Assembly: GCA_965223405.1 (NCBI GenBank)
Contig: CBDCWO010000006.1
Span: 1,364,001 to 1,428,000 of the forward strand
DNA: 64,000 nt
DNA from: CBDCWO01 sp965223405
GTDB lineage: Bacteria; Bacteroidota; Bacteroidia; Chitinophagales; Saprospiraceae
Direction: 5' to 3'
Part shown: positions 18,102 to 26,506 of the stretch, one piece after another
Layout: every line of letters starts with the position of its first letter
Numbering within the stretch: the first letter of the stretch is position 1
Position numbers and translations under genes: made by a program
Notes under the pieces: generated by a model
Databases searched by the model: none
What the model saw: the letters and a program-made list of their open reading frames with translations, nothing else
What the model was told of the DNA's origin: nothing

Positions 18102-19346
18102 TCACTCCTCATCTGCTAGTTTAACGACTCGGACAGTTTCTATTTTTTTCTCGCTGACCGACTCAAAGACAAACTTGTAATTATCCAGCACGATCTCATT
18201 TCCTTCGGTCGGAATGGAAGCCGTGGTCATCACAAGATAACCACTAAGGGTGGTATAATCATCTGCCGGAAACTTAATATTTTTGTACTTTTCATTCAGA
18301 TAGTCTATCTCGAGACGTCCTGAAAACAAGTACTCATTTTCAGAAATCTGCTGTTCAATATAATCTTCTGCATCGTGTTCATCTTCAATTTCACCGAAAA
18401 TCTCTTCCAAGATATCCTCCAAGGTAACAATACCAGAGGTGCCTCCAAACTCATCGACAACCCAGGCCATATTGGTATTTTCTTTAATCAACTTCAGCAT
18501 TAAGTCCTGGATATTGAGGGTCTCCGGAACAACGGGTAATTCCAATATGATCTTTTTAATGGATAAAGGCATGCTTAAAAGCTGCTGATGATGGACATAT
18601 CCCAAAATGTCGTCAATGTCTTCATCGATGACCACAATTCGAGAATGTTTAGTGGCATCAAATAGCTCAATTAATTCATCAATATCTGATCTAAAATCAA
18701 TATAAGATATCTCGGTTCTTGGAACCATGACTTCTTTCACTCTGGTCTTATTGAGATGTAGAGCATTCTTGAATATATCCGTTTCGATTGACTTTCGACT
18801 ACCGGTTATTCCATCGGAAATATAATGCTCCAGGTCAAACCGGGTTAAGGTATGCGCTCCTTTTTCCAATGGCTCCCTGGTAAATATTTTGATAATGAAA
18901 GTCGAAAACTTGTTGGTGATCCAGGTAATAGGGTATAATAGAATCTTAAAGAACTGCAATGGATAAGTAAAAAAATAAAGGGCGTTATTAGCATATATCC
19001 TGAATATGGTTTTAGGCAGAAATTCCCCAAAAATCAAGACCACAATGGTACTTACTATGGTGATAAGAATACCTCCAACTAATTCTCCTGCTATTCCATC
19101 TACCACCGGTTTCATCAAGACTTCCATAAAAAGTGCATAGGCTACCAAGGCCAGATTATTGCCTACCAGTAAGGTGCCGATGAATGATTCGGGCTTTTCA
19201 TAAAAGCTAGACATTAATTTGCCTTTTCGCAAGCCTTTCTCCTTCTTTAACTCGATTCCAAGCTTATTGGCAGAGACATAGGCTATTTCTGATCCTGAGA
19301 AGAATGCCGACAGTAATAAAAATATAATGATGTAAAGTACGATCAT
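18102..19346 (-). CDS. CNNM/CBS/CorC-domain membrane protein (hemolysin-C/GldE-like family)
   Basis: 414 aa. Residues 1-150 are a CNNM (DUF21) domain with three to four membrane helices, beginning 'IIIFLLLSAFFSGSEIAYVS'; the 'GSE' motif is characteristic. A tandem CBS pair follows (about 190-310; 'MVPRTEISYIDF', 'DEDIDDILGYVH', 'VVDEFGGTSGIVTLEDILE') and then a CorC/HlyC C-terminal domain (about 325-410). The family is linked to Mg/Co efflux; GldE of gliding bacteria belongs to it. It lies downstream of lptC on the same strand, an order known in Bacteroidota, but a 620-bp array-containing gap intervenes here. Which of the two subfamily roles it has is undecided. Confidence 0.85.
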   Translation of the reverse strand: MIVLYIIIFLLLSAFFSGSEIAYVSANKLGIELKKEKGLRKGKLMSSFYEKPESFIGTLLVGNNLALVAYALFMEVLMKPVVDGIAGELVGGILITIVSTIVVLIFGEFLPKTIFRIYANNALYFFTYPLQFFKILLYPITWITNKFSTFIIKIFTREPLEKGAHTLTRFDLEHYISDGITGSRKSIETDIFKNALHLNKTRVKEVMVPRTEISYIDFRSDIDELIELFDATKHSRIVVIDEDIDDILGYVHHQQLLSMPLSIKKIILELPVVPETLNIQDLMLKLIKENTNMAWVVDEFGGTSGIVTLEDILEEIFGEIEDEHDAEDYIEQQISENEYLFSGRLEIDYLNEKYKNIKFPADDYTTLSGYLVMTTASIPTEGNEIVLDNYKFVFESVSEKKIETVRVVKLADEE

Positions 19347-19550
19347 AGTAGAACTATATCAGAATACAAAATTAATCATTTTCGTAACAAATACAGGAAA
19401 CGGATTTCAGAGCGTATGCTTATCAAAACACATGATCTATTTGGTCCCTTTTAAACTTATTGTTTAATGGTTGAATTATACAATTGTTTAAGAACTCCCT
19501 CATAAGTATGAAGGCCGAAACAGGGAGCAGGAAGATCAGAAATATTCATA
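19347..19550. other. Intergenic, no recognisable feature
   Basis: AT-rich sequence upstream of the CNNM gene and before the heptad array; no gene, strong hairpin or clear TAnnTTTG box seen. Confidence 0.5.
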
Positions 19551-19983
19551 AATTCTTCTGATATCTGTCTTCTGGCTTCTGATGTCTATCTCAATACTCA
19601 TATCTCTCTACTCAATACTTTGTACCAGGTATCGATGGTATCAGGTTTCGGGTATCAGATGGTACAGATTTTTTCCTGCTGTCTGTCCTCCGACTTCTAC
19701 CTTCTGCTGTCTGGCCTCTGTCTTCTGGCTTCTGTTTTCGTCTCACTACTCACTACTCATATCTCTCTACTCAATACTTTGTACCAGGTATCGATGGTAT
19801 CAGGTTTCGGGTATCAGATGGTACAGATTTTTTCCTGCTGTCTGTCCTCTGACTTCCACCTTCTGCCGTCTGGCCTCTGTCTTCTGGCTTCTGTTTTCGT
19901 CTCACTACTCATATCTCACTACTCAATACTCATATCTCTCTACTCAATACTCATATCTCACTACTCACTACTCCTCTCTGTCC
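19551..19983. repeat. Large 7-nt periodic repeat array containing a 159-bp tandem duplication
   Basis: Almost the whole stretch divides into 7-nt units with C/T at fixed positions on the plus strand (units such as TCTTCTG, GCTTCTG, CTCACTA, CTCAATA, TATCAGG). A segment at 19599-19750 recurs at 19758-19909 with about three substitutions, a 159-bp period. On the minus strand it starts inside the last codons of lptC and supplies its TAG stop (19968-19970). Long plus-strand open frames here are artefacts of the periodicity. Confidence 0.9.
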
Positions 19984-20528
19984 GATTTCGACTGGATATA
20001 AGGCGTTTGATTAAATACAGATCGCGATCGAAATTGAGTAAAATTTTCATCGGCCACAAAACCAAATCCACGACTGATCGTTCCATCAGCACGGGTGATC
20101 TTGTAGGGTTTGTCGGTAGTTATCTCGTGTTTGATCTCATTCCAAACCAAGGTAGGCGTTTCCAGAATATCTCCTGCTTGATTCTTAAAAATCACATTTC
20201 CACTTACGGTCACCGTTTTGTTGGATTCGTTTCTGATGGCTTCATTGGCTCTTAAGGTGGATTCGACCTCTTCCATATCGTCAAAAAACTGTACAAAAAT
20301 ACCTTGGGGGAAAATCTGGGTAAGCCTTCTTTTCTCTTCCTTTTGATACATTAAGGGTGCATGGATAATCACTTTAGTGCGAGCACTATCGCTATAGATT
20401 ATTTTGATAGTATCCGTAATTTCAACTCCGGATTGCAACAAAGACAAGATCTCGGGAGGTGTAGGAGCAAATTCTTCTTTGCATCCCATCCAAAGCCCAA
20501 AAAATAGGAAAAAAATCCGCCCTCTCAT
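19968..20528 (-). CDS. lptC: LptC-like LPS export lipoprotein
   Basis: 186 aa. Lipoprotein signal with lipobox LWMGC, then the LptC/OstA-like beta-jellyroll: 'TDTIKIIYSDSARTKVIIHAP', 'FPQGIFVQFFDD', 'LRANEAIRNESNKTVTVSGNV', 'TPTLVWNE' and 'ITRADGTISRGFGF'. In the Lpt pathway LptC links the inner-membrane LptBFG exporter to periplasmic LptA. The ATG overlaps the TAA of the upstream T9SS gene by one base (TAATG), indicating coupling. The last residues (SDREE) and the stop lie within the heptad array, so the C-terminus has been redefined by it. Confidence 0.85.
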   Translation of the reverse strand: MRGRIFFLFFGLWMGCKEEFAPTPPEILSLLQSGVEITDTIKIIYSDSARTKVIIHAPLMYQKEEKRRLTQIFPQGIFVQFFDDMEEVESTLRANEAIRNESNKTVTVSGNVIFKNQAGDILETPTLVWNEIKHEITTDKPYKITRADGTISRGFGFVADENFTQFRSRSVFNQTPYIQSKSDREE

Positions 20529-22609
20529 TATCTGACAATTGTTATATCGCCGGAATAAGGTAACGATTTTCGGTCTACAAACCGAATCAAAGCGACAAAG
20601 GTATAAACCCCAACCGGCATAAATTCACCTTTATACCTTCCATCCCAACCCACACTTTCATTATTCAGGGGGAGGTCGGTGGCCTCAAATACCAATCCTC
20701 CCCAGCGATCAAATACTCTTAATACTTCAATACCGGTTGCAGATCGATTGGCCTTGAATGAAAATACATCATTGATTCCATCCCCATTGGGTGAAAATAC
20801 GTTAGGGTAAAACAACTTGCGATTGATAGCTACTCTGGCCGAGACCGTATCCCGGTCCGTACATCCCGCTTCATCAACAATGGTAATGATATAGTCGGTA
20901 GAACCAGGAGGCAATACCTGAACTGACAGACATTCGGGTGGATCTAAACAAACGATCGAATCTCCGTTTGAGGATATCCAGGATGAATTTACATTGGCAA
21001 AGGGAGGGGTAAATTGAGCATGGAATTCGACTTCATAGCCTAGATCCGCCTGGATATCGTCACCGGCATTGACCATCAAGGGGTCTGGTTCAAATAACTC
21101 CACCAAAGTACTATCCTCACAACCATGGTTGTCTTGAATTTTCAAAAAATACATTCCCACATCCAAATTGGAAAAGCTATTAATTGTTCTAAATCGATCA
21201 TTGTTAATGCTGAATCGATATCCGGCCATTGTGCCACCGGAACCGGAAAGTTGGATAACGCCAGTTGGAATTCCAAAGCAAGTTAAATCTTTTATACTAT
21301 CGATTGCGATGGTCAAATCAGGTAAGGATCCACAACACGTATCTACTTCCAGTTTTTTAATTTTTGTTCGGATGCATCCCTTATCTGATTCCACGGTCAA
21401 TATAATATATTTAGATCCGAATGATTCATAGGTCATATCGTGTGAACCTTGACCTACCGCTGTCAACGGTAAAGCATCTTTCCCAAAATTCCAAGACCAA
21501 TTGACAATGCTACCATTTGAGAAAGTAGATCGATCAATAACTGTTAAAGGGTCCTCGCATGCGACATCAAGGTCCGGTACCACCTCAAAGTCAGGTTCTG
21601 GTCCTTCGATCAGCGCTCCACCGCCGAATTCAAAAGCAAAACCGTTTCCGGAAGTCGTAAAATTATTAATTACAAGGGCATAGGCCTTCCCAGCCTCTTG
21701 TTCGATAAAGCGAATAAAACCATCTTCACCCGGATCACAATTTAAGTCTTCTTCGAGATCGTTGGAAGTTAAATCAAGACCTGTTGGTCCCAGACATGCA
21801 GTTGCCATACACCTAATCGGCACTTTGCCAGCGCAATCATCAATTCCTCCCGGCAGTTCATACAACACAAAATCCAAGTCATCATCTGCCTTTAAAGGAG
21901 TTAACGTAAATATCATGGTGGTATCATTGGCGGCTATCCATTTATACCATACAGATTGTTGCTCCGAGTTTATACCGAGTCCTCCCAGGCAAGTATTATT
22001 TGCTTCATCTGGAAATTGCCCGGCTCCGGATACGGATTGTACTACAAAAGAAGTGGTATCGCAAAGTACAGCTGCTGTGGAGCAATCCTGGCCGGCAACC
22101 ACAGGCGGATTGAAATTACGTATGCATAAGGTAAAACTACCTACATTATCTTCAACACCATCTACGCGTAGTAGGTACCTTTCTCCGATTATGAGGCCGG
22201 ATTGATTTAATTCTATTATGTTATTTCCAGCAATATCAGACTCGCATTTCCATGAAATTAGTTCTCCTGCACAATCCCCATACGAGAGTGTGATTTGCGG
22301 ATTTTTTAGGGTACCTCCGGAGTTGTTTGGGATATCTCCAGAAACTACGACATTTATATCGGTTGCCTGGGCTATAAATGTAAACCAAACATCATGTCTT
22401 GCTTCGCTCCAACAGCTAGGAACATCACGTGTAGGATTCTCATTGCTAGCGTTGAGGTTATTAAATCCGGCATGGTCAGAACACCAACGGGAGATATCCA
22501 GGATTTCATAAGCGTCTTCACATTTGTCATATGGATTTTGAGAAAAGATCCATGTTGCAACCCCCAAAAAAAACATACAGGTACAAAACCTTATCATACA
22601 ATGGTACAT
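20528..22609 (-). CDS. Secreted multi-domain protein with PKD domain and T9SS type B sorting domain
   Basis: 693 aa; starts at the ATG at 22609 or, equally plausibly, 22597 (gives a tight signal peptide ending IFSQ). The N-terminal half has two jelly-roll-like blocks with Cys pairs ('SCWSEARHDVWFTFIA', 'SVWYKWIAANDTTMIFTL') resembling the pre-peptidase domains of surface proteins. A PKD-like domain follows ('VNWSWNFGKD', 'YESFGSKYIILTV'), then an 'LTCFGIPTGVIQLSGSGG' block like SprB repeats, and finally the type B sorting domain ('YPNVFSPNGDGINDVFSF', 'VFDRWGGLVFE', 'VGWDG', 'PVGVYTFV'). Probably an exported surface or adhesion protein. Co-transcribed with lptC. Confidence 0.88.
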   Translation of the reverse strand: MYHCMIRFCTCMFFLGVATWIFSQNPYDKCEDAYEILDISRWCSDHAGFNNLNASNENPTRDVPSCWSEARHDVWFTFIAQATDINVVVSGDIPNNSGGTLKNPQITLSYGDCAGELISWKCESDIAGNNIIELNQSGLIIGERYLLRVDGVEDNVGSFTLCIRNFNPPVVAGQDCSTAAVLCDTTSFVVQSVSGAGQFPDEANNTCLGGLGINSEQQSVWYKWIAANDTTMIFTLTPLKADDDLDFVLYELPGGIDDCAGKVPIRCMATACLGPTGLDLTSNDLEEDLNCDPGEDGFIRFIEQEAGKAYALVINNFTTSGNGFAFEFGGGALIEGPEPDFEVVPDLDVACEDPLTVIDRSTFSNGSIVNWSWNFGKDALPLTAVGQGSHDMTYESFGSKYIILTVESDKGCIRTKIKKLEVDTCCGSLPDLTIAIDSIKDLTCFGIPTGVIQLSGSGGTMAGYRFSINNDRFRTINSFSNLDVGMYFLKIQDNHGCEDSTLVELFEPDPLMVNAGDDIQADLGYEVEFHAQFTPPFANVNSSWISSNGDSIVCLDPPECLSVQVLPPGSTDYIITIVDEAGCTDRDTVSARVAINRKLFYPNVFSPNGDGINDVFSFKANRSATGIEVLRVFDRWGGLVFEATDLPLNNESVGWDGRYKGEFMPVGVYTFVALIRFVDRKSLPYSGDITIVR

Positions 22610-22752
22610 TTGTAATTCATAAACGCTTGGATCGTTAAATTAGTGCAACGACAATATGCGCTAATTATTTAAGGATTCGTTAAAAATCAGCGGATAAATA
22701 AGAATTTTCAAGCATCTTTGTTAATGAAGTCATTTAATATTGATCAATAACC

Positions 22753-23457
22753 ATGTGGAAGCATGCCGCAGACATAATTACAATCGGTAATCTCATTCTG
22801 GGCTGTGTTGCTATTACTCTACTATTTGAAGGACAGTACATACTATGTTTTTGGTTGATCTTTATTGCCGCCTTTGCAGATTTATTGGATGGTATGGTGG
22901 CTAGATGGGTAAAAGTAGATGGGCTTTTGGGATTGCATTTGGATTCACTGGCAGATATGGTTTCTTTTGGAGTGGTCCCCGGGATGGTCATGTTTCATCT
23001 GTTGACCATTGGTTGGGATGGTCATCCGCAAAGCCATCTATTGGCTTTGCCGGGATTCCTAATCACTGCATTTGCCTGTGCCCGATTGGCAATTTACAAT
23101 GCACATTATAGTTCCCAATCCGATTTTACCGGGTTGCCTACACCTTCAGCTACAGGATTTGTAATGGGGTGGCTTCTGATCTATGCGTTGCACCCAAGTC
23201 TTGAATTTTTGACTAACCCCTACTGGCTTTATACCATAATATTAATCATTTCCTGGTTAATGATCGCCCCACTACCCATGGTGAGCCTGAAATTCAAAGA
23301 CTCCTCCTGGAACTCCAATTGGGAAAGATACTTCTTAATCGGCAGTGGATTCCTCTTGTTACTCATTTTTAAGGAATGGTCTTTTTCGATGATTATATTA
23401 TTCTATATTATGTTTTCATTTGTTAAATACGCCTTCATGGATAAGACCAATAACTAA
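22753..23457 (+). CDS. pssA: CDP-diacylglycerol--serine O-phosphatidyltransferase
   Basis: 234 aa integral membrane enzyme of phosphatidylethanolamine synthesis, transferring phosphatidyl from CDP-diacylglycerol to serine. The CDP-alcohol phosphatidyltransferase signature D-G-x2-A-R-x8-G-x3-D-x3-D is complete at residues 46-68 (D46, G47, A50, R51, G60, D64, D68). Six or so hydrophobic helices follow the start. 'NLILGC' at the N-terminus and the lack of extra domains favour PssA over PgsA. Divergent from the T9SS gene at 22609. Confidence 0.92.
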   Translation: MWKHAADIITIGNLILGCVAITLLFEGQYILCFWLIFIAAFADLLDGMVARWVKVDGLLGLHLDSLADMVSFGVVPGMVMFHLLTIGWDGHPQSHLLALPGFLITAFACARLAIYNAHYSSQSDFTGLPTPSATGFVMGWLLIYALHPSLEFLTNPYWLYTIILIISWLMIAPLPMVSLKFKDSSWNSNWERYFLIGSGFLLLLIFKEWSFSMIILFYIMFSFVKYAFMDKTNN

Positions 23458-23536
23458 GCCTATGAAGCTTCAGGCCAGATTCAATTAAGTTAACTTAAAG
23501 AAAAAATCATTTAGTGAAGTCATTATTTGCAGAACC

Positions 23537-24205
23537 ATGTTATATTTAGTCCCTACCCCAGTCGGAAATCTGGAAGATATTACATTTCGTAGTCTGCAGA
23601 TACTTTCCAAGGTACAACTAATACTTTGCGAGGATACACGAGTGGCCAAAAAACTGCTCAACCACTACAAAATAAATACCCCAGTCTCTTCATTTCATGC
23701 ACACAATGAACATCAAAAAATTAAATCCATTATCGACAAACTTGTAGAAGGGATGGATATCGCGCTAATAACTGATGCCGGGACACCAGGTATTAGTGAT
23801 CCGGGTTATTTATTAGTGAATCACGCCAAAGACAGAGAAATAGTTGTCTCTGCTTTACCCGGGGCAACGGCCTTCGTTCCAGCCCTGGTGGCGAGCGGTT
23901 TACCTTGTGATCGTTTTCATTTTGAGGGTTTTCTGCCTCAAAAAAAGGGGAGACAAACCCGTTGGAAGTTTTTAGTGCAATATCCTCACACAATAGTGAT
24001 TTATGAATCGCCCTACCGGCTGATGAAGTGCCTGCTTGAAATCCAATCCCACTTTGTGAACAGGAAGGTATGTGTAGCCCGGGAAATTAGTAAATTGTAC
24101 GAGGACATTTTTACCGGCTCCATTTCCGAAGTATTGGATTATTATAAAAATAAGGGTAAAATTAGAGGAGAAATAGTCGTGGTTATTGGTCCCAAAATTG
24201 TTTGA
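23537..24205 (+). CDS. rsmI: 16S rRNA (cytidine(1402)-2'-O)-methyltransferase
   Basis: 222 aa, normal length for RsmI. Tetrapyrrole-methylase fold with 'LYLVPTPVGNLEDITFRS' at residues 2-19, 'LCEDTRVAKKLLNHY', the SAM-binding 'ITDAGTPGISDPGYLLV', 'ALPGATAFVPALVASGLP' and 'FEGFLPQKKGRQ'. It 2'-O-methylates C1402 in the ribosomal decoding site using SAM. Located 79 nt after pssA on the same strand. Confidence 0.94.
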   Translation: MLYLVPTPVGNLEDITFRSLQILSKVQLILCEDTRVAKKLLNHYKINTPVSSFHAHNEHQKIKSIIDKLVEGMDIALITDAGTPGISDPGYLLVNHAKDREIVVSALPGATAFVPALVASGLPCDRFHFEGFLPQKKGRQTRWKFLVQYPHTIVIYESPYRLMKCLLEIQSHFVNRKVCVAREISKLYEDIFTGSISEVLDYYKNKGKIRGEIVVVIGPKIV

Positions 24206-24277
24206 TATTATTTTTTAACTGCGAAATATTTGGCATAGTTTATACGTTAACCTTTACAATTATTTAAACTTATTTTC

Positions 24278-24616
24278 ATGAAATCACTCAAATTAATTGC
24301 ATTATTTACCCTTCTATTCGGATATGTTGCCATGATGAGTTGTGGCAGTGGAGGTCATAGTCACGACCAGACCGAACAGCACGATCATGATGGAGCGGAT
24401 CACGACCACGACCATGATCATGACGAAGCAGATCACGATCATGATGGAGACGATCATAGCGATGCTGCTCATGGTTCCAGTGCGGAATACACCAGTGCCT
24501 ATGTGTGTCCGATGCATTGTGAAAAAAGTGGTAGCGATCAGGCTGGAAAATGTCCGGTATGTGGAATGGATTATGTCGCACTAGCCGAACATACCAAAGA
24601 CGGGCATAAGCATTAG
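24278..24616 (+). CDS. His-rich heavy-metal-binding (HMBD) lipoprotein
   Basis: 112 aa. Lipoprotein signal with lipobox AMMSC at about residues 18-22. Residues about 26-66 are a Asp/His-only style linker with more than a dozen His in H-D-H-D patterns. Residues about 74-100 form a heavy-metal-binding domain: 'YVCPMHCEK...GKCPVCGMDYV', matching the YHS-like CPMH/CPxCGM module usually fused to copper P-type ATPases or CusB-type efflux proteins. A periplasmic or outer-membrane metal chaperone or buffer (Cu, Zn, Ni) is the likely role. No metal exporter is adjacent. The C-terminus again is His-rich. Confidence 0.8.
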   Translation: MKSLKLIALFTLLFGYVAMMSCGSGGHSHDQTEQHDHDGADHDHDHDHDEADHDHDGDDHSDAAHGSSAEYTSAYVCPMHCEKSGSDQAGKCPVCGMDYVALAEHTKDGHKH

Positions 24617-24713
24617 AAAAAGGAATTGCTTTTGTATACCTTGCACTAGTGGAACAAGTATAAAATAACTACCCATAAAGAAACGTTTACTATTACAACA
24701 AAAACAAATAATC

Positions 24714-25232
24714 ATGAGAGGGAAATCTTCTGCCCTCCCATTAACAGTAAATTCACGACTTCGTTCTATCATTGAAAGTCAAGTCAATAAAGTAACCATT
24801 TCATCACAATTCAAAACACGTCTTGCAATTATACGTGACGGTATTAATGGTAAGAGTATTCTTCGTACGGCAAAGGATTTAAACACTACACGTAAAACAG
24901 TAAAGACATGGCGTACTAGATGGAACGAATCAATAAATGATTTAATTGAAGCTAGTCAGCAGAATAATTCAGTGAATGGAAAAAAAGACTATGAGATCGT
25001 AAATTTAATTTTGGAAGTGCTATCAGACCGGTACAGACCTGGTACACCCAAGCGTATAACGATTGATCAAGAGGAACAAATCAGAGCATTGGCATGTACC
25101 AGACCATCAGAACATAATATACCAATGACAAATTGGACACATGCGATGCTGGCCCATGTAGCCATGATTGAAGGCATTGTAGATACTATATCCAGCAGGT
25201 ATGTGGGAGTCATTTTAAAAAAAATGAAATAA
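24714..25232 (+). CDS. IS630 transposase, upstream frame (orfA)
   Basis: 172 aa. Contains the N-terminal helix-turn-helix region ('DGINGKSILRTAKDLNTTRK') and a linker ending 'SSRYVGVILKKMK'. A run of eight A at 25217-25224 precedes the stop. In the -1 frame the DNA continues as 'IKPHKTKYWMFPKIE', the expected next segment of IS630 transposases, so a -1 frameshift at the A-run would make the full enzyme. Confidence 0.8.
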   Translation: MRGKSSALPLTVNSRLRSIIESQVNKVTISSQFKTRLAIIRDGINGKSILRTAKDLNTTRKTVKTWRTRWNESINDLIEASQQNNSVNGKKDYEIVNLILEVLSDRYRPGTPKRITIDQEEQIRALACTRPSEHNIPMTNWTHAMLAHVAMIEGIVDTISSRYVGVILKKMK

Positions 25233-25990
25233 AACCCCACAAGACTAAATACTGGATGTTTCCTAAGATAGAATGTTGGAAAACATTTAAGTTGAGAGTT
25301 ACGATGATATGTATGTTAATTATCACCCATATACGCATGGAAAATCATGGATCGCATTTATTCAGTGTGGATGAAAAGACAGGTATTCAGGCCAAAGAAA
25401 GAAGACAGACAAAGCCATCAAATCCTCAACAGATGCGCAGGATAGAATTTGAATACACCAGACATGGCACCACCAGTTTAACAGGAGCTGTAAATGTAGC
25501 TACCGGAAAAATGGAGTGTTATCAAATTCAACCTACGAGAAAAGAGGAAGATTTTGTCAACTTCATTGATAAGCTTTGTGGACAAGTACCCAGAGCAGAT
25601 AAGATCACCATCTTATTAGATCAGTTGAATACACATAAATCAGAATCATTGGTCAGATGGATAGCCAATCAAATAGATTATCAAGGTGATCTAGGCACAA
25701 AAGCTTACAAAGGTATACTCAAAAGTCAACAAAGTAGAATGGAGTTTTTAGAAAATAAAGATCATAGAATCAGGATTGTCTATACTCCAAAACACTGTTC
25801 TTGGATTAATCCAATAGAAAACTGGTTTAGTAAATTACAAAGACATCGATTAAGAAACGCCAGTTATAAATCGGTGAAAGAATTAGAAAAATCTATAAAA
25901 GAATATATTCAATTTGCTAATAGGTGGTTTGCTAAACCTTACGTATGGAAATTTATAGGATTTTCTAAAAATTATCCAATACAATACTAG
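25217..25990 (+). CDS. IS630 transposase, catalytic frame (orfB)
   Basis: The frame runs from the A8 slippery site; an ATG at 25256 exists but lies inside the conserved 'KTKYWMFPKIE' stretch and is probably not a start. The DDE triad is visible in 'LFSVDEKTGIQA', 'ITILLDQLNTH' and 'WINPIENWFSKLQR'. The segment between 'FKLRV' and 'SVDEKTG' looks more irregular than in typical members, but no stop interrupts the frame. A -1 programmed shift is established for parts of this family; here it is inferred. Confidence 0.8.
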   Translation, partial: KKNEIKPHKTKYWMFPKIECWKTFKLRVTMICMLIITHIRMENHGSHLFSVDEKTGIQAKERRQTKPSNPQQMRRIEFEYTRHGTTSLTGAVNVATGKMECYQIQPTRKEEDFVNFIDKLCGQVPRADKITILLDQLNTHKSESLVRWIANQIDYQGDLGTKAYKGILKSQQSRMEFLENKDHRIRIVYTPKHCSWINPIENWFSKLQRHRLRNASYKSVKELEKSIKEYIQFANRWFAKPYVWKFIGFSKNYPIQY

Positions 25991-26278
25991 TGGGTATATA
26001 TTTCGTTCCTGTTCCACTAGCATGTTATTCCACCCTATTTGTTAAAATACGTTTAAGGCAATTATTTTATTTAAGACCATTGGTTGGTTTTAGGTATATT
26101 AAACTTGTCATCCTGAAATTTGCCACTCTTGAAATAAAAGCATGAACTAAGTTGTCTCTTGCTTCAATCTATACGATTTCTGGGTTATAATTTTAGATGA
26201 GGTAGATTCTACTAAAAAAAAGATGTTAGTGCTTGTCGTTGAACCGTTTGAGCTGCAGCTGTATCCCTTCTGGTTCAA

Positions 26279-26440
26279 GTGCTATGTCAAGCTTAAATTG
26301 ACAGATGGATTAGGCGTATTTTAATCCTGTGCTGCGTAGGAGAACTACTCATTATGCCCGGCATAACTCGTGAACCTCCGCCTTGCCCGTGCATAAACTT
26401 CACTCTAATCCAACTCGTCATCCAAATGTCGACATAGCAC
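26279..26440 (+). repeat. 162-bp palindromic MITE-like element, copy 1
   Basis: Begins GTGCTATGTCAA and ends with the inverse GACATAGCAC. It is 93% identical by eye (11 differences in 162) to 31386-31547, and has the same length. The whole element is an imperfect inverted repeat centred on ATGCCCGGCAT. Right flank TA is present; left flank is AA instead of TA. Confidence 0.88.
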
Positions 26441-26482
26441 TAGGATGTCGTTCTTTTGTTCCGGGAGTCCTTTAAACTCTTC

Positions 26483-26506
26483 TTACTTTTTCGGATGAAA
26501 AAGTAA
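26483..26506. repeat. Perfect 10-bp-stem inverted repeat
   Basis: TTACTTTTTC (26483-26492), loop GGAT, GAAAAAGTAA (26497-26506). No T-run follows on the plus strand; on the minus strand a T-run precedes the stem. Not a standard terminator; similar hairpins recur in Bacteroidota genomes (recollection). Confidence 0.6.

Larger units (their letters stand above)
24649..26017 (+). mobile_element. IS630-family insertion sequence, 1369 bp
   Basis: Imperfect terminal inverted repeats: the outer 9 bp GTGGAACA... match exactly at both ends and about 23 of 29 positions match overall when the flanking CTA is included. Both ends are flanked by the TA dinucleotide (24647-24648 and 26018-26019), the target duplication of the Tc1/mariner-IS630 superfamily. 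It carries two overlapping frames joined at an A8 run. Inserted 30 nt after the HMBD lipoprotein gene. Confidence 0.85.

Noticed and set aside
19551..19983. CRISPR array
   Set aside because: Units are 7 nt, degenerate and without spacers; no cas genes nearby.
19582..20255. Two long plus-strand open frames (139 and 211 codons)
   Set aside because: They lie in the heptad array and over antisense lptC; the translated text repeats with the 159-bp duplication and has no protein-like composition.
24306..24584. His-rich or Ile/Met-rich open frames in other phases
   Set aside because: Shadows of the His-Asp repeat of the metal-binding lipoprotein.
26483..26506. Hairpin as an intrinsic terminator
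   Set aside because: No T-run follows the stem on either strand in the needed position.
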